Source of the DNA: Selaginella tamariscina
Taxonomy: Eukaryota; Streptophyta; Lycopodiopsida; Selaginellales; Selaginellaceae
Assembly (NCBI GenBank): GCA_003024785.1
Contig: PUQB01000015.1
Span: 316,501 to 380,500 of the forward strand
DNA length: 64,000 nt
Direction: 5' to 3'
This document shows positions 41,815 through 53,014 of the stretch, one piece after another. Position numbers and translations under genes: made by a program. A model generated the notes under the pieces. That model searched no databases and was not told where the DNA came from. It saw only the letters and a list, made by a program, of their open reading frames with translations. Numbering within the stretch: the first letter of the stretch is position 1; the number at the start of each line of letters is the position of its first letter.

Positions 41815-43046
41815 TGGGCCAACGCCCACCAATAATTAAATTAGCCTAATTTTAATTAACTTTTTAATTAACATTCCAACTGACCCAATTAATTTCAATT
41901 TAATTAGTTTAATTTAATTACCTTAATTAATTGAAAATCATTTTCACCAAAAATTCTTTTCAATTAGGCTCATTACAATTAAATTAGCTCAAGATGGGAA
42001 ATCCTTAATTTTTTAATTAAACTCAGCCTGTATCATTAACTCAATTAGGGTTTTGGATGTGGCAGTTATGGATCCAAGTGAGCATGGGCTGCATAGATTG
42101 CATGATACATATATTCTTCAGTAGAAAAGCACAACCAACAGCTTAATTGGAGCAGGGAGGATGGAGCAGGGAGGAGATCTTCTTGCTGGTACAATTGAAA
42201 AAGGAAGAAGAAGAAGATTACACAAGTAGGAAGGACATGAACAAGGCCATCTCAAAGACACAAAGGTTTCAGAAGATTAGTGAGAAAATGGCTGCTGTAG
42301 GGTATAGTCGCGGCCATGAGAATATCAAGGTGAAGTGGGACAACATAGTCTCGGCCTTCAAAAAAATCCGTGATAACAATGTTGCAACCGGGGCAACAGA
42401 TTACTTTGGGATGACCTCCAAAGAACGCTCCATTGCCAAGCTATTAGCAACAATGGAGTGTGAATTATATGACGAACTAGAGAAGATTCTGCATGGCAAG
42501 CCAAACATCTCACCTCCAAACCTCTCTCTCAGATGGTTTCCTGTGACAGACAAGTTTGGAGCTCTTCGTTATGAGATGAAGATGTCTCCAAAGCTGGCCT
42601 CTGAGCTTGTTTTTGCAGCTTGTATTCTCCACAAATTTCATATATGTGGAGATACAGATGTGGAGCAAGAGTTGCAAGCCATTAGAGTGGCTGAACAAGA
42701 GGCTGCACAACAACAAGCTCCTCAGGCTAGAGCTCTTTAAGTTCAAGGCCCAGTTGCAATTGAACAAGAAGACGACAACGAAGCTCAACCTCAGCCTGAT
42801 GAAGTCAATGGATTGCATATTTAAAATCAACTTGTTCGATATTTAGCATTTGGAGTTGGCAGGTGAACTTAATTTATTAATATTTTGGTTGGAATGTAAT
42901 TAGTTAATTAAATTAATTCCATTCCGGTGCCTTAATTATTTCAATTAAATTAAGTTGGTGGGAATGAAATGTAATTAAATTAATAAATTAGATTTGATTA
43001 GCCTAATGTGATATTCCTAATTTAATTCTTGGTGGGCATTGGCCCA
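41815..43046 (+). mobile_element. PIF/Harbinger-like transposon, internally deleted
   Basis: Terminal inverted repeats of 30 bp are TGGGCCAACGCCCACCAATA with AATTAAATTAG at 41815 and its counterpart ending at 43046, with two mismatches. TA flanks both ends, which may be part of a degraded three-base target duplication. The subterminal regions repeat AATTAAATTAG and TTAATTAA words. The insertion lies inside PRP40 copy C. The FF2 and FF3 exons expected between 41760 and 43075 are gone, so the insertion is linked to a deletion of about 1.1 kb. It carries one ORF, 42147-42740. Confidence 0.75.
42147..42740 (+). CDS. SANT/trihelix domain joined to Harbinger transposase C-terminus
   Basis: This is a 197-codon open frame. 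Residues 4-100 form a Myb/SANT-like (trihelix) DNA-binding domain (GGWSREEIFLLVQLKKEE, then WDNIVSAFKKIRD), the type encoded by ORF1 of PIF/Harbinger elements. Residues from about 130 (ALRYEMKMSPKLASELVFAA, then CILHKF, then GD) match the C-terminal helix of the Harbinger transposase, where ACVLHN is typical. The DDE catalytic core between them is absent. The frame opens at a TTG directly after a TAA stop. The sequence looks like an ATG that mutated to TTG, because MEQGG is repeated out of frame at 42161. The first in-frame ATG is 42237. The C-terminus is Gln/Ala-rich. It could be a truncated element protein or a repressor-like fusion. Expression is unknown. Confidence 0.65.
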   Translation: MEQGGWSREEIFLLVQLKKEEEEDYTSRKDMNKAISKTQRFQKISEKMAAVGYSRGHENIKVKWDNIVSAFKKIRDNNVATGATDYFGMTSKERSIAKLLATMECELYDELEKILHGKPNISPPNLSLRWFPVTDKFGALRYEMKMSPKLASELVFAACILHKFHICGDTDVEQELQAIRVAEQEAAQQQAPQARAL

Positions 43047-43074
43047 TAATATAGATATGATATATAGTATATAA

Positions 43075-44255
43075 ATTCGCGCCTGTGTAATGATGTATAT
43101 ATTCCATATGCATGTCTATCTTTATATATTAGTTATACATTATTGCTGCCTTAGTTTATCTGTGTGTATGTTTTAGAAGTGTTAACGTATGTAATATGTA
43201 ACAGACCTAAGTTTTATATGAGCAGGTGAAAGAACACGCTGCTCATATAAAACTGCACATATGTAATATGTAACAGACCTAAGTTTTATATTTCGGGTTG
43301 CTCTTTGGTGATGTCATAGAGGATCTTCAAAAGCAGGTAAGTCTATATTGTCTATGTACCCATGCGGATGTGATGATATATATAAGATGCTGACTTATAT
43401 ACGATTTCAGTATCAGGAGGAGAGGTCAAGGATAATGAAGGCTTCACATGTATATTAATTGTTCAATAAGATATATGTATCTATTTCATAGTATATATAA
43501 TTATTTATGTTTTCTGTAGTTCACTGTACTCTCTACGACACCATACGAAAGTTTCAAGGATGCATTGTCTCAAGAAGGAGATATATCGTCGATATCTGAA
43601 TCTAGCCTCAAGGTAGAAATATGTGTGTGTGTTTGTATATTTGTGTACGTACAGGCACGCAGAGATGTATGTATCTATCTATCCTTGTGTATTAAATAGC
43701 CGTATATCTGTGTGTGTATGTATGTATGTACAGTGAGAGATCCGTCACTATATTTGCTTGCCTTGCAGGCCATAACAGTTTCATCTTCGTGGAGGACTCC
43801 AAGTCAATTCTAGAAGAATCGTCAGAGTACAGGTGAGGCAAATACATAATATATAAATTATAATATATGTATCGATGTATATGTATATATATGCGTGTGT
43901 CATATGTATATGTTAATTAACAAGTACTCCGCAGGGCAATTGATGACGAAGTAGTACTGAAGAAGCTCTTTGACGATCACACAGCCTATTTGCAACAAAA
44001 AAAGATAAGGACGCAAGGATAAGGTGTGTGTGTTTGTGTGCGCGCGTGTGATGCGTAGACATACTTACATATACAGGTATTGCATGCAAAATATATATAA
44101 TATACATATATATTATATCCTTTTTTAGGCTTAGTTTTCCTGAATTTGCAGTCTAAAAAGGATGAGAAAGACGAGGAACGTAAAAGGGACAAAGATAAGA
44201 AGCGGATTCTGGGGAGGTTGAAGGTGAAAAGAAGAGCAGGTAAGTTTATATGATA
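43075..44255 (+). pseudogene. PRP40 copy C, C-terminal FF and tail exons
   Basis: The exons resume after the transposon. At 43226-43340 a shortened VKEHAA exon leads to [19 protein letters not shown] lies at about 43410-43445. FTVLSTTPYESFKDALSQEG lies at 43520-43613. SSWRTPSQF, a frameshifted version of SSWEDSKSILEESSEYR, lies at about 43770-43832. DDEVVLKKLFDDHTAYLQQK lies at 43935-44020. SKKDEKDEERKRDKDKKR lies at 44150-44240. The exon with QRLAEDFSS is missing. No terminal exon follows; instead the sequence joins an inverted RLP 5' end at about 44345. Confidence 0.8.
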
Positions 44256-44344
44256 CTCCGTTACAAGGCTTCCTGTATTAAGATAGTATTGTTGTGCTTA
44301 ATATGAGTTTAAAGCAATTTAAATATAAAGAATCGTAAGTTTGT

Positions 44345-44530
44345 TAACATTAACACAAGGACTGAATATTGCATTTTTGTATACATGATAGTGTAGGTTC
44401 CAAAATGGCATTATCTAGATTTATATGGAAATATGTGGCTTGGAATCCCCATGCCCGTATGTAACACGCGTTAGGACTGGACCATGACCTTAAGAAGACT
44501 TTGACTACGACATCAAGTCTGAAAAAATTA
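44345..44530 (-). pseudogene. Inverted RLP 5' stub (copy C)
   Basis: On the minus strand this holds the RLP promoter-proximal repeat, a start codon near 44389 and the first codons of the signal peptide, and then stops at the PRP40 junction. It faces away from RLP copy C (start 45004), forming a head-to-head pair with about 0.6 kb between starts. The same structure occurs at 52385-52520 before copy D. Confidence 0.65.
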
Positions 44531-45003
44531 GTTTATTTATGGTGTAAAGTAGTGTATGGTGATGCATGTGTGTGTGTATATTGCATAGTGAATATATATG
44601 GATATCCAGTTTTATAGGAGCCAACAAAACCAGCCTGTAACACGTAACTAGGAAAGCGTGTGTATGTGTGTATATTTTAAGTATGATCGTGGTACACAAG
44701 TATATGAACTATAGAGAAAATGTCAAACTTGTCTCATACGTAGACCTTGAAAATGTCAACTTGTATCATACGTAGACCTTGAAAAGATAAGTATATTTTA
44801 ATGTCAAAATTATGTCACTCTGACAATTCGTTAACCATTTTTCGTTGTTATTTTTCTATTATTTCTTACAGGCTTTGTCTAGAGAAAGTGTATACATGCA
44901 AAACAGGACCGGTTCAAATTGCCAGTCTGTCACACTCCATTATAAAAAGCCTTGCTTTTCTCTAGATAAATCTAGATAATGTCATTTTGGAATCTACACT
45001 ATC

Positions 45004-47154
45004 ATGTATACAAAAATGCAATATTCAATCCTTGTTTAATGTTAGTAATATCTACAGCAGCCCTTGCTGTGGACAATGATGAAGTGAATGCTTTGATTGC
45101 CTTCAAGGAGGGCACGGTTAATCGTCATTTCTTTCCAACTGGAGTAGTGATAACGCTCGCAATCTCTGCATCAGCTGGGAGGGAGTGACGTGCAACAATG
45201 TCACTGGCCACGTGAACAACTGAATTTGAATGATGTGGAGCTGGGAGGGACTATCAGTCCTCGACTTGCTAATCTCAAGTTCATGACCGGTCTCCAACTG
45301 GAGAACGCCAGTCTTACCGGTGAGATACCTACTGCATTGGCGAAATGAAGAATTTAGAATTCCTGGACCTGGGGAGTAATATCCTGCACGGGAAAGTCCC
45401 AGTCAATTGGGAATGCTCCACAACCTGATTTATCTCTTTCTTCAGTTCAACAAAATAAGTGGCACCATTCCTGCAAGCCTTGGTAAGCTAATAAATCTTG
45501 AAATCTTGAGCCTGAGTGAGAATCACTTGGATGGCAAAGTCCCTCCAGAACTGGGGAAGCTGAGAAACTTGAAGGTGCTTGGCTTATCCAATAACAGTCT
45601 TACTGGTTCTATCCCAAGAGAGCTGGGAGAGTTAAAGAGTCTTACAGGCATTGATCTCGAGTCTAACTTGTTCAACGGTAGTATTCCAGACACGCTCTGG
45701 AATTGCTCCTCCCTTGAGTGGCTTTTTATGGGTGGTAATCCAAATTTGAGGGGACAAATACCAAGCTCAATTGGACAACTCAAGAACCTGTGGGGATTTT
45801 CTATCAGTCTGAGGGCCAGATCCCTCCTGAGATTGGCAACTGCACCAAACTCAATTTTTTTTTTTCTCGACGGAGGGAGGGTCCAATTCCACAGTCACTT
45901 AGTACGCTCCCGCTCCTCACCGACATGGTTTTGGAAAATCTCAACAATAAAGGTCTGCGCTTTCCAGATACAATATGGAACATGAGCCAGTTGGAATACC
46001 TGGATCTTGGTAATGACAATGCTTTGGGATTTATTTCCCCAAACGTGGGTAACATGACAAAGCTTTGGTATCTCGACCTGAGAAACAATTCTTTGGAAGT
46101 CCCATTCCAACCGATTTAGGAAAGTGCAAGCTACTGAGATATCTCCAACTCGATCACAACCAGTTTACTGGGACACTTCCAAAGTCACTGGACAACTGCA
46201 CCAACTTAGTAGAATTAGCGGTGAGTAAAACTCTTTAGAGGGGAAGATTGAGATGGATATGACCAAGCTGCCAAACCTCATTTTCTTGTCACTGGCATTC
46301 AACAGTTTCCAAGGAGAATTCCACTCTTGTCATCAAAACAGATAAAATTGATTGATGCAAAGGGAAACAGCTTCACAGGCACACTCCCCACTTTCCTAGG
46401 AGAAGTTAAAGGGCTGAGAGTGCTAATTCTGGGTGGAAATAGGTTCATGGCACTTTACCATATTGGCTGTGGAACTTGCCACAACTTCAGATACTCGACC
46501 TTTCCGGGAACAAACTCAAGGGGGAAATGCCATCGACGGTTAGTCACTTGGAGGGGTTTAAAATGGTATCCGAAGGTACAGATGGGGATACCCTCTATGG
46601 GAAGTGTTCATGAAGATTAAAGGTCTTAATTTTGCATATGATATGTGTTACGAACAACAACTTTGTTAGATTTGTCTTCGAACCTCTTAAGTGGGGAGAT
46701 CCCAATGACTTTGGGGAACCTTGTTGGCCTTCGATATCTTAATCTGGCACACACCAATATATCTGGTAAGATTCCGGAGTGTTTTAGTAATCTTACACAG
46801 TTAGAGCAATTGGACCTCTCACATAATCATTTAACAGGTTTTATTCCTTCTTCTCACTTGCAAAAATGCATTCGCTAGCATACCTTAACTTGTCATTTAA
46901 TGAACTCGAAGGCCAAATTCCATATTATGGTCAGCTTGCAACATTTTTGGGTTCGTGTTTGAAGGTAACCTTGGATTGTGTGGGGATCCACTGCCACAAG
47001 AGTGCCAAAGAACTTCACAGGTGAGCAATCAACTAATCTTGCAGAAAAAGAACAACTCTTAAGTTGGTGGAACAAAGATGTGTCACCCTATGCGTTTGCA
47101 ATTGGCTATTTCATTAGTTTTTTAGTAGCGGTAGTGTTTGTATTATGGATGTAA
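45004..47154 (+). pseudogene. LRR receptor-like protein, copy C (frameshifted)
   Basis: This is a paralog of copies A, B and D. It has a signal peptide (MYTKMQYSI at 45004), LRRNT, about 20 LRRs, a GNLGLCGDPLPQEC-type cap near 46970 and a C-terminal transmembrane helix (YAFAIGYFISFLVAVVFVLW) ending at TAA 47152-47154. There is no kinase. The frame breaks often, for example near 45027, 45130, 45215, 45350, 45400, 45800, 46100, 46230, 46320, 46450 and 46860. At several sites copy D has the open frame and vice versa. At the IPRELGELKSL repeat copy C is open and D has lost a base. Copies C and D are close to each other and more distant from A and B. Confidence 0.85.
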
Positions 47155-49180
47155 TAAACATAGTTTTTTTCCAAAGTACAATGGAGGATGTTATTATTTA
47201 AATTATATTTCTGTTTAAGAAATTTTAAAATTATAGAATATTATATATTAAAGTGTCAACTGTATGTATATGTATTTTAAACATATAATGTGTTTAAATT
47301 GGTTTAAAACAACACTGGAACTTATATTTTACATTTATACAATGTAAAAAAATACATGAGTAAAATTAAAATGAAAACTTGGATACCGTTGTCACAGTGG
47401 ATATTAAATATACTTTAATATAAAAAGGGAAAACTTTACTTAATTTTAGGGATGGACTTCCATGACAAAGACATGTAATTTTTCAACCTTATAACCTTCG
47501 ATGTGTATCATTTTTTATCAATATAAAGCACATTACTATGTAATCATTGTTTTCATGAGGTTTGTCTTATTAAACAAATGTTGTATTATTTTTTATCAAT
47601 ATGACATGAAATGGTTATTAAATATTTAAGATTTATAAACATTTAAATTAATTAATCAAAATTACAAGTGGTAATTTGAGTTAAAAGTCTATCTTACAGA
47701 TACAATGGTTAAGGATAACAATAAAATTAAGATTATTAAACTCATGCATAAGTAAAGGTTAAGGGTATAATTTAAGGATGAATTCATAAGGTTAAAGATA
47801 ACTAAATAATTAAATTCATATGTAGGATAAATGTGTTAGGTTAAAGATAATAATTAAGTTAAGAGTCCAACTTAAAAATAATTTACTAAGTTAAAAGTAA
47901 GGTCTAAATGGAGTGTGGTGTAAGAGAGTGCAAGATCTTCGACATGGTTTCAAATTGTGTGTTAATTATATACACTTAACATAAAACACAAGAAGCTATA
48001 CATTTTGTATGTAAACAACTAATTAAACTTATGCATAAGTAAATTTAGAATAAACATATGAACTTCAAAATAAATTTAAAATTCCAGCTTCGAGATAAAT
48101 TCACTAAGTTAAGAATTATAATAACTTGATTAAGAGTCCATTTTAAAAAACAACTCACTAAAGAATACTAACCAAGTTAAGGGTCATTATTTAATATATT
48201 ATTTTTAAATAGTTAATCCCACCATCCGTGGGCATGTGTACTAGTTTTAATATAACATTAGAAATTTAAAAATGATGAGAGAGACTATTTAAAATTAATA
48301 TTAAATAATTAGTCTATCAACTTGTTTCTAATTTTGACCTGAAGTATCAATGTTAATATAACTCAAAATAAAATTTATTACTTAATTCTATAATTTCAAA
48401 ATCTAATTTAGAATTTAAATCTTGTAATTGAAAATTTAAGGATAAAGTTTTAAAATAAATCAAGTTTAAAGTTAAAAAAGAATTATTATAAATAATGAAT
48501 TTTAAATTCTGAATTTGTAAATGTGTGTGTCTGTGCGTGTGTGTGTCTCTTTCTTTCTCCACATATATATATAATATAAAGTATAAAACTATATTGTATA
48601 TTTTGTATATAAATTTAAAATTTCTTATTTAAACTTTGGTGTCCATACATATAGGCTATAGCAGTTCTCAGACGTTACATTCATTTAATTTACAGTGTCT
48701 TAATTTATTTATCTTTATTAATACATAAAAAACATAAATAATAAATATCTAGTGTTATAAATCTAATACATAACCTTAGTATTAACTACTAAATGGTCTC
48801 TATCTACGTATTTATTGTGTACACTATTGGAATATACTTGTACTTTACGTGTGTGTACACATATATTGCACAATGTTGTCTATCAGGTGTATACATCTCT
48901 ATATCTACCTATCTGTGTATTTATACATATTTAAATTAGCAGTGAACATGAGTTTTATGACTAATAATGTTTATTTATTACGTCAAATAATACTTTGTTT
49001 TAAAATTAAATTGAAGCAGATGTTCAATGTATTCTTTAATGAAGATATAATTACAATAATTATATTTGTTAATGTATTTATCGTTTAGTTAGCTGGATTT
49101 ATAATGGATTATTTATAAGGTTAATGTAATTCTCATTCTGAAGATTAAAATTTAATTTTTATATAGGATATGATTTTTAT
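47155..49180. other. AT-rich spacer with extra segment absent from the sister unit
   Basis: The first 220 bases match the region after RLP copy D (55172-55410), and 48985-49180 matches 55440-55655. The intervening roughly 1.5 kb (about 47400-48980) has no counterpart in unit D. Either it inserted here or it was lost there. It contains repeated GTTAAGG/AAGGTTAA words and a (TG)n tract near 48520-48550. I see no gene. Confidence 0.6.
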
Positions 49181-49486
49181 CATATAATATTTATTTAAAA
49201 TATACCCCCTGAACAGAGTTTGATATCATAAACTTTATTTATCTTTATTCAATATAGTATATTAAACAATCGTTTTATTTACGATTGTAAGTATGTTTGA
49301 TTGCATTGAACTTAAATTTAATATGACATTTAAAGTAATATGAAAAGCTTTAAAAAAACCTTTAATTATCTAAAATATTAATTTTATTATAAAGTTTATT
49401 CCTTATTTCGCAAATACATATATAGCACATGCGTATACAAATAATTAAAGCATTGGAAATTAAACGAAAATAACATTTTAAATAAT

Positions 49487-49803
49487 TCAACGCAGGCTTA
49501 GATTAATACCAGCTTCTTTGGCCATGGCATACGAAGCTTAACAAACCTGATACATAGCAATGTAAAACCACTATAAATTTAGATTATATAATCAATACAT
49601 AATTAACTTGTTTAAATAAAAAACCAAAAGTTTAATAGTTTAAATAAATATTAATTAATTTTATTAAAAACACACCTGTGCCCTCTCTCCCACCAGAGTC
49701 TCTTGTACTGTAAATTGGGACGCTGTTTCTTCTTTGTTCTTATGTGCGAGTATGATATCTTGCACACATTGTTACTTCTTGCCCGTCAGCTCACAAACTC
49801 TAC
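49487..49803 (-). pseudogene. Truncated copy of chloroplast ribosomal protein L28 gene
   Basis: This matches exons 3 and 2 of rpl28 at 60670-61029. Exon 3 lacks about 44 bases (the [14 protein letters not shown] part). Exon 2 has lost two bases in KKYNNAR. Exon 1 with the transit peptide is absent, and the copy ends in the intron-1 minisatellite before joining PRP40 copy D. It is therefore not functional. Confidence 0.85.
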
Positions 49804-49904
49804 CTGGATACGTGTGTGTGTGGTGTGTATGTGTGTGTGATCTCTCATCTATCTATCTATCTATCTACACACACACACACACACATATCACATACAGAGA
49901 GAGA

Positions 49905-50150
49905 AGATGGTAAACTCTGTGCATTTGTATATTTGTGGATGCATGCTTTATACATTGTATGTGTGTGTAGGAGAGAGAGAAGATGGTAAACTCTGTGCAT
50001 TTGTATATATTTGTGGATATGTGGACATATGCACGCTTTATACATTGTATGTGTGTGTACAGGAGAGAGAGAGAGAGAGAGAAGATGGTAAACTCTGTGC
50101 ATTTGTATATATTTGTGGATATGTGGACATATGCATGCTTTTAAATGTTA
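49905..50150. repeat. Minisatellite, three units of 60-105 bases (rpl28 intron copy)
   Basis: Units begin AAGATGGTAAACTCTGTGCA and include TTTGTGGAT...GGACATATGCATGC and TATACATTGTATGTGTGTGT, separated by AG runs. Starts are at about 49905, 49980 and 50082. The same family lies in rpl28 intron 1 (61218-61485). Confidence 0.88.
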
Positions 50151-50164
50151 CACTATAAATGATA

Positions 50165-50419
50165 CAAACTTCACTGTACCAATCAGCCATATAAAAACTT
50201 TTGTATGTATTGCTTAAATACAAAAACCATATGCATATAAATTATCGCTGTGTATTAAGTCGATCGATTGTATCTATATGCGCACGCGCATTTCTGTATA
50301 ATGTAACGTGTGTACTAAGCTTCTTTTGAATCGTTTAGAGCTTTAGAAGATACATGCATATTCAATTTTATGTATGCTTCCGCGTATGTATGTGCATGTG
50401 TGTGTTTGTGTCTATGTAT

Positions 50420-50462
<43 letters not shown>

Positions 50463-52255
50463 GAGAGATACTGACGTGACACCGCACACAAACAACGCAT
50501 CTAACGAGATGAAACTGCAGCAAAGTGGTGTCTATGTCCGAGGGCGATCCACGCTTAGACACGTGTATGCGTACATGCGTATTTGCTTGTATATCTTCCT
50601 ACATATGTGTATCTATGTATGTATCCACATGCCTATGTCTAGGACACACAGTCTTTACGCAGTTTTTCTTTCTATCTGTATGAGTCTGATGTAATTGTTT
50701 GCAGGTTAACTCACAATGGAGAAAAGTAGAAGAGAAAATACAGGAGAGGGTGAACAACGATGAACGGTTTATAAAATGGATATATTCGATGTTTATCAGG
50801 TTTGAGTTTTCTTGATTTTTTAATTCATTAATCTTATGAAAACATATAAAGCAGCAGGTCTTTTACACAGTTAGTTTGCATTTATATAAATTTACCCGTG
50901 CGTAATGATGTATAAATTTTATATGCATAACTATCTTTATATACACATTTTTTTTAATTTATACATTATTTATTGCTGTCCGTGTGTATGTTTTATAAGT
51001 GTTATATAAAGTCATATATACTGTACGTCTATTAGCTACGCAACACAATCTATTATTTTACATGTGTATAAATGAAAAATCTTTATATGAAGATGTATTT
51101 TGTACGTGTTTCATTCATGTATATATTGTAATACGTAACAGACCTAATTATCATGTGAGCAGGTGAAGGAACACGCTGCTTATCAAACATTTCAGGTTCT
51201 ACACCGAAGGAGCTCTTTGGGGATGTCATAGAAGTCTATTTTGTCTATGTACCCATGCAGGTAGGTGTGTGTGTGTGTGTGTGTAAAAGATGCTGACTTG
51301 TATATGATTTCAGTATCCGGAGAAGAGGTAAGGATTAAGGAAATACTGAAGGCTTCGAAGGTATATTAATTATTCAATAAGACATACTGAATGTCGTATT
51401 TATTTCATAATACGTATGATTATTTATTTTTTCTGTAGTTCACTGTACTCTCTACGACACCATACGAATGTTTCAAGGATGCATTGTCTCAAGAAGGAGA
51501 TATATCGACGGTATCTGAATCTAGCCTCAAGGTAGAGACATATGTGTGTTTTGTATATTTGTGTATGTACACGCACGCAGAAATGTATGTATCTATCTAT
51601 CCTTGTATGTAAATGTGCAGTGTGCATTTGAAGACACCATAGAAAGAATAAAGAAGGACGAAGACAAGAAGGCTAAGAAGCCACAGAGGTTAGCCGAAGA
51701 CTTCTCCTCTTTGCTGCGTCAACAAAGGTATATATGATATATTTATATGTTGCTTTGTCTTGGACAGTATGAGAATATTTGCTTTGCCTTGCAGGCCATA
51801 ACTTCGTGGGAGGACTCCAAGTTCAGAGTACAGGTGAGGCAAATACATAATTTATAAATTATGCATCTGGATGTTTAATATATGTATGTATATGTAATAT
51901 ATGTGTGTGTCAGATGTATATGCTAATTAACAAGTACTTCGCAGGGCAATTGATGACGATGTAGTACTGAAGAAGCTCTTTGACGATCACATAGCCTATT
52001 TGCAACAAAAAAAGATAAGGACCGCAAGGATAAGGTGTGTGTGTGTGCGTGAGCACGCGCGTGTGTGATGCGTAGACATGCGTATATATACACGTATATA
52101 AGGTTAACCATGCAATGCTAAATATACATATATATTATAGGCTTAGTTTTCCTGAATTTGCAGTCTAAAAAGGATGAGAAAGACGAGGAACGTAAAAGGG
52201 ACAAAGATAAGAAGCGGGATTCTGGGGAGGTTGAAGGTGAAAAGAAGAGCAGGTA
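50165..52255 (+). pseudogene. PRP40 copy D, partial (FF2 to tail)
   Basis: This is a plus-strand paralog of the PRP40 exons from FF2 onward. 50500-50560 is the start of KVVSMFEG. 50705-50800 encodes NSQWRKV and RFIKWIYSM, with FMRLDKMDIFD altered by a deletion. 51163-51232 is VKEHAAY to GDVIE. 51315-51360 is a broken YPEKR exon. 51440-51533 encodes FTVLSTTPYECFKDALSQEG. 51620-51727 encodes CAFEDTIERIKKDEDKKAKK and QRLAEDFSSLL. 51797-51832 and 51944-52033 encode DDDVVLKKLFDDHIAYLQQK. 52164-52250 encodes SKKDEKDEERKRDKDKKRDS. Introns are kept and (CA)n lies at 50421-50458. It lacks WW domains and the terminal exons. It ends at the inverted RLP stub. Confidence 0.82.
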
Positions 52256-52384
52256 AGTTTATATAATACTCCGTTACACACACACACACACACACAGAGA
52301 CAAAAGGCTTCCTGTATTAAGATAGTATTGTTGTGCTTAATATGAGTTTAAAGCAATTATAAATATAAAGAATCATAAGTTTGT

Positions 52385-52520
52385 TAACATTAACACAAGG
52401 ACTGAATATTGCAGTTTTGTATACATGATAGTGTAGGTTCCAAAATGACATTATCTAGATTTATATGGAAATATGTGGCTTGGAATCCTCATCTTGTACC
52501 ATGTCCGTATGTGTACACAT
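52385..52520 (-). pseudogene. Inverted RLP 5' stub (copy D)
   Basis: This is the complement of the RLP 5' end, with the start codon near 52427 and the first ten or so codons. The segment 52396-52462 and the segment 52975-53043 form an inverted repeat of about 67 bp with few mismatches, spaced by about 510 bases. Confidence 0.7.
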
Positions 52521-53014
52521 TTGATGGTGTAAAGTAGTGTATGGTGTATGCATGTGTGTGTGTATATTGCATAGTGACATATATATGGACTGCCAGTCGT
52601 GTATTTAATCAGATTTCAAGGGATATGGGAGCCAACAAAACCAGCCTGTAACACGTAACTAGGAAAGCGTGTGTATGTGTGTATATTTTAAGTATGATCG
52701 TGGTACACAAGTATATGAACTATAGAGAAAATGTCAAACTTGTCTCATACGTAGACCTTGAAAATGTCAACTTGTATCATACGTAGACCTTGAAAAGATA
52801 AGTATATTTTAATGTCAAAATTATGTCACTCTGACAATTTCGTTAACCATTTTTCGTTGTTATTTTTCTATTATTTCTTACAGGCTTTGTCTAGAGAAAG
52901 TGTATACATGCAAAACAGGACCGGTTCAAATTGCCAGTCTGTCACACTCCATTATAAAAGCCTTGCTTTTCTCTAGATAAATCTAGATAATGTCATTTTG
53001 GAATCTACACTATC

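Noticed and set aside
49905-50150. CRISPR-like regular repeats
   Set aside because: Units are adjacent and variable with no unique spacers. This is a eukaryotic intron minisatellite.
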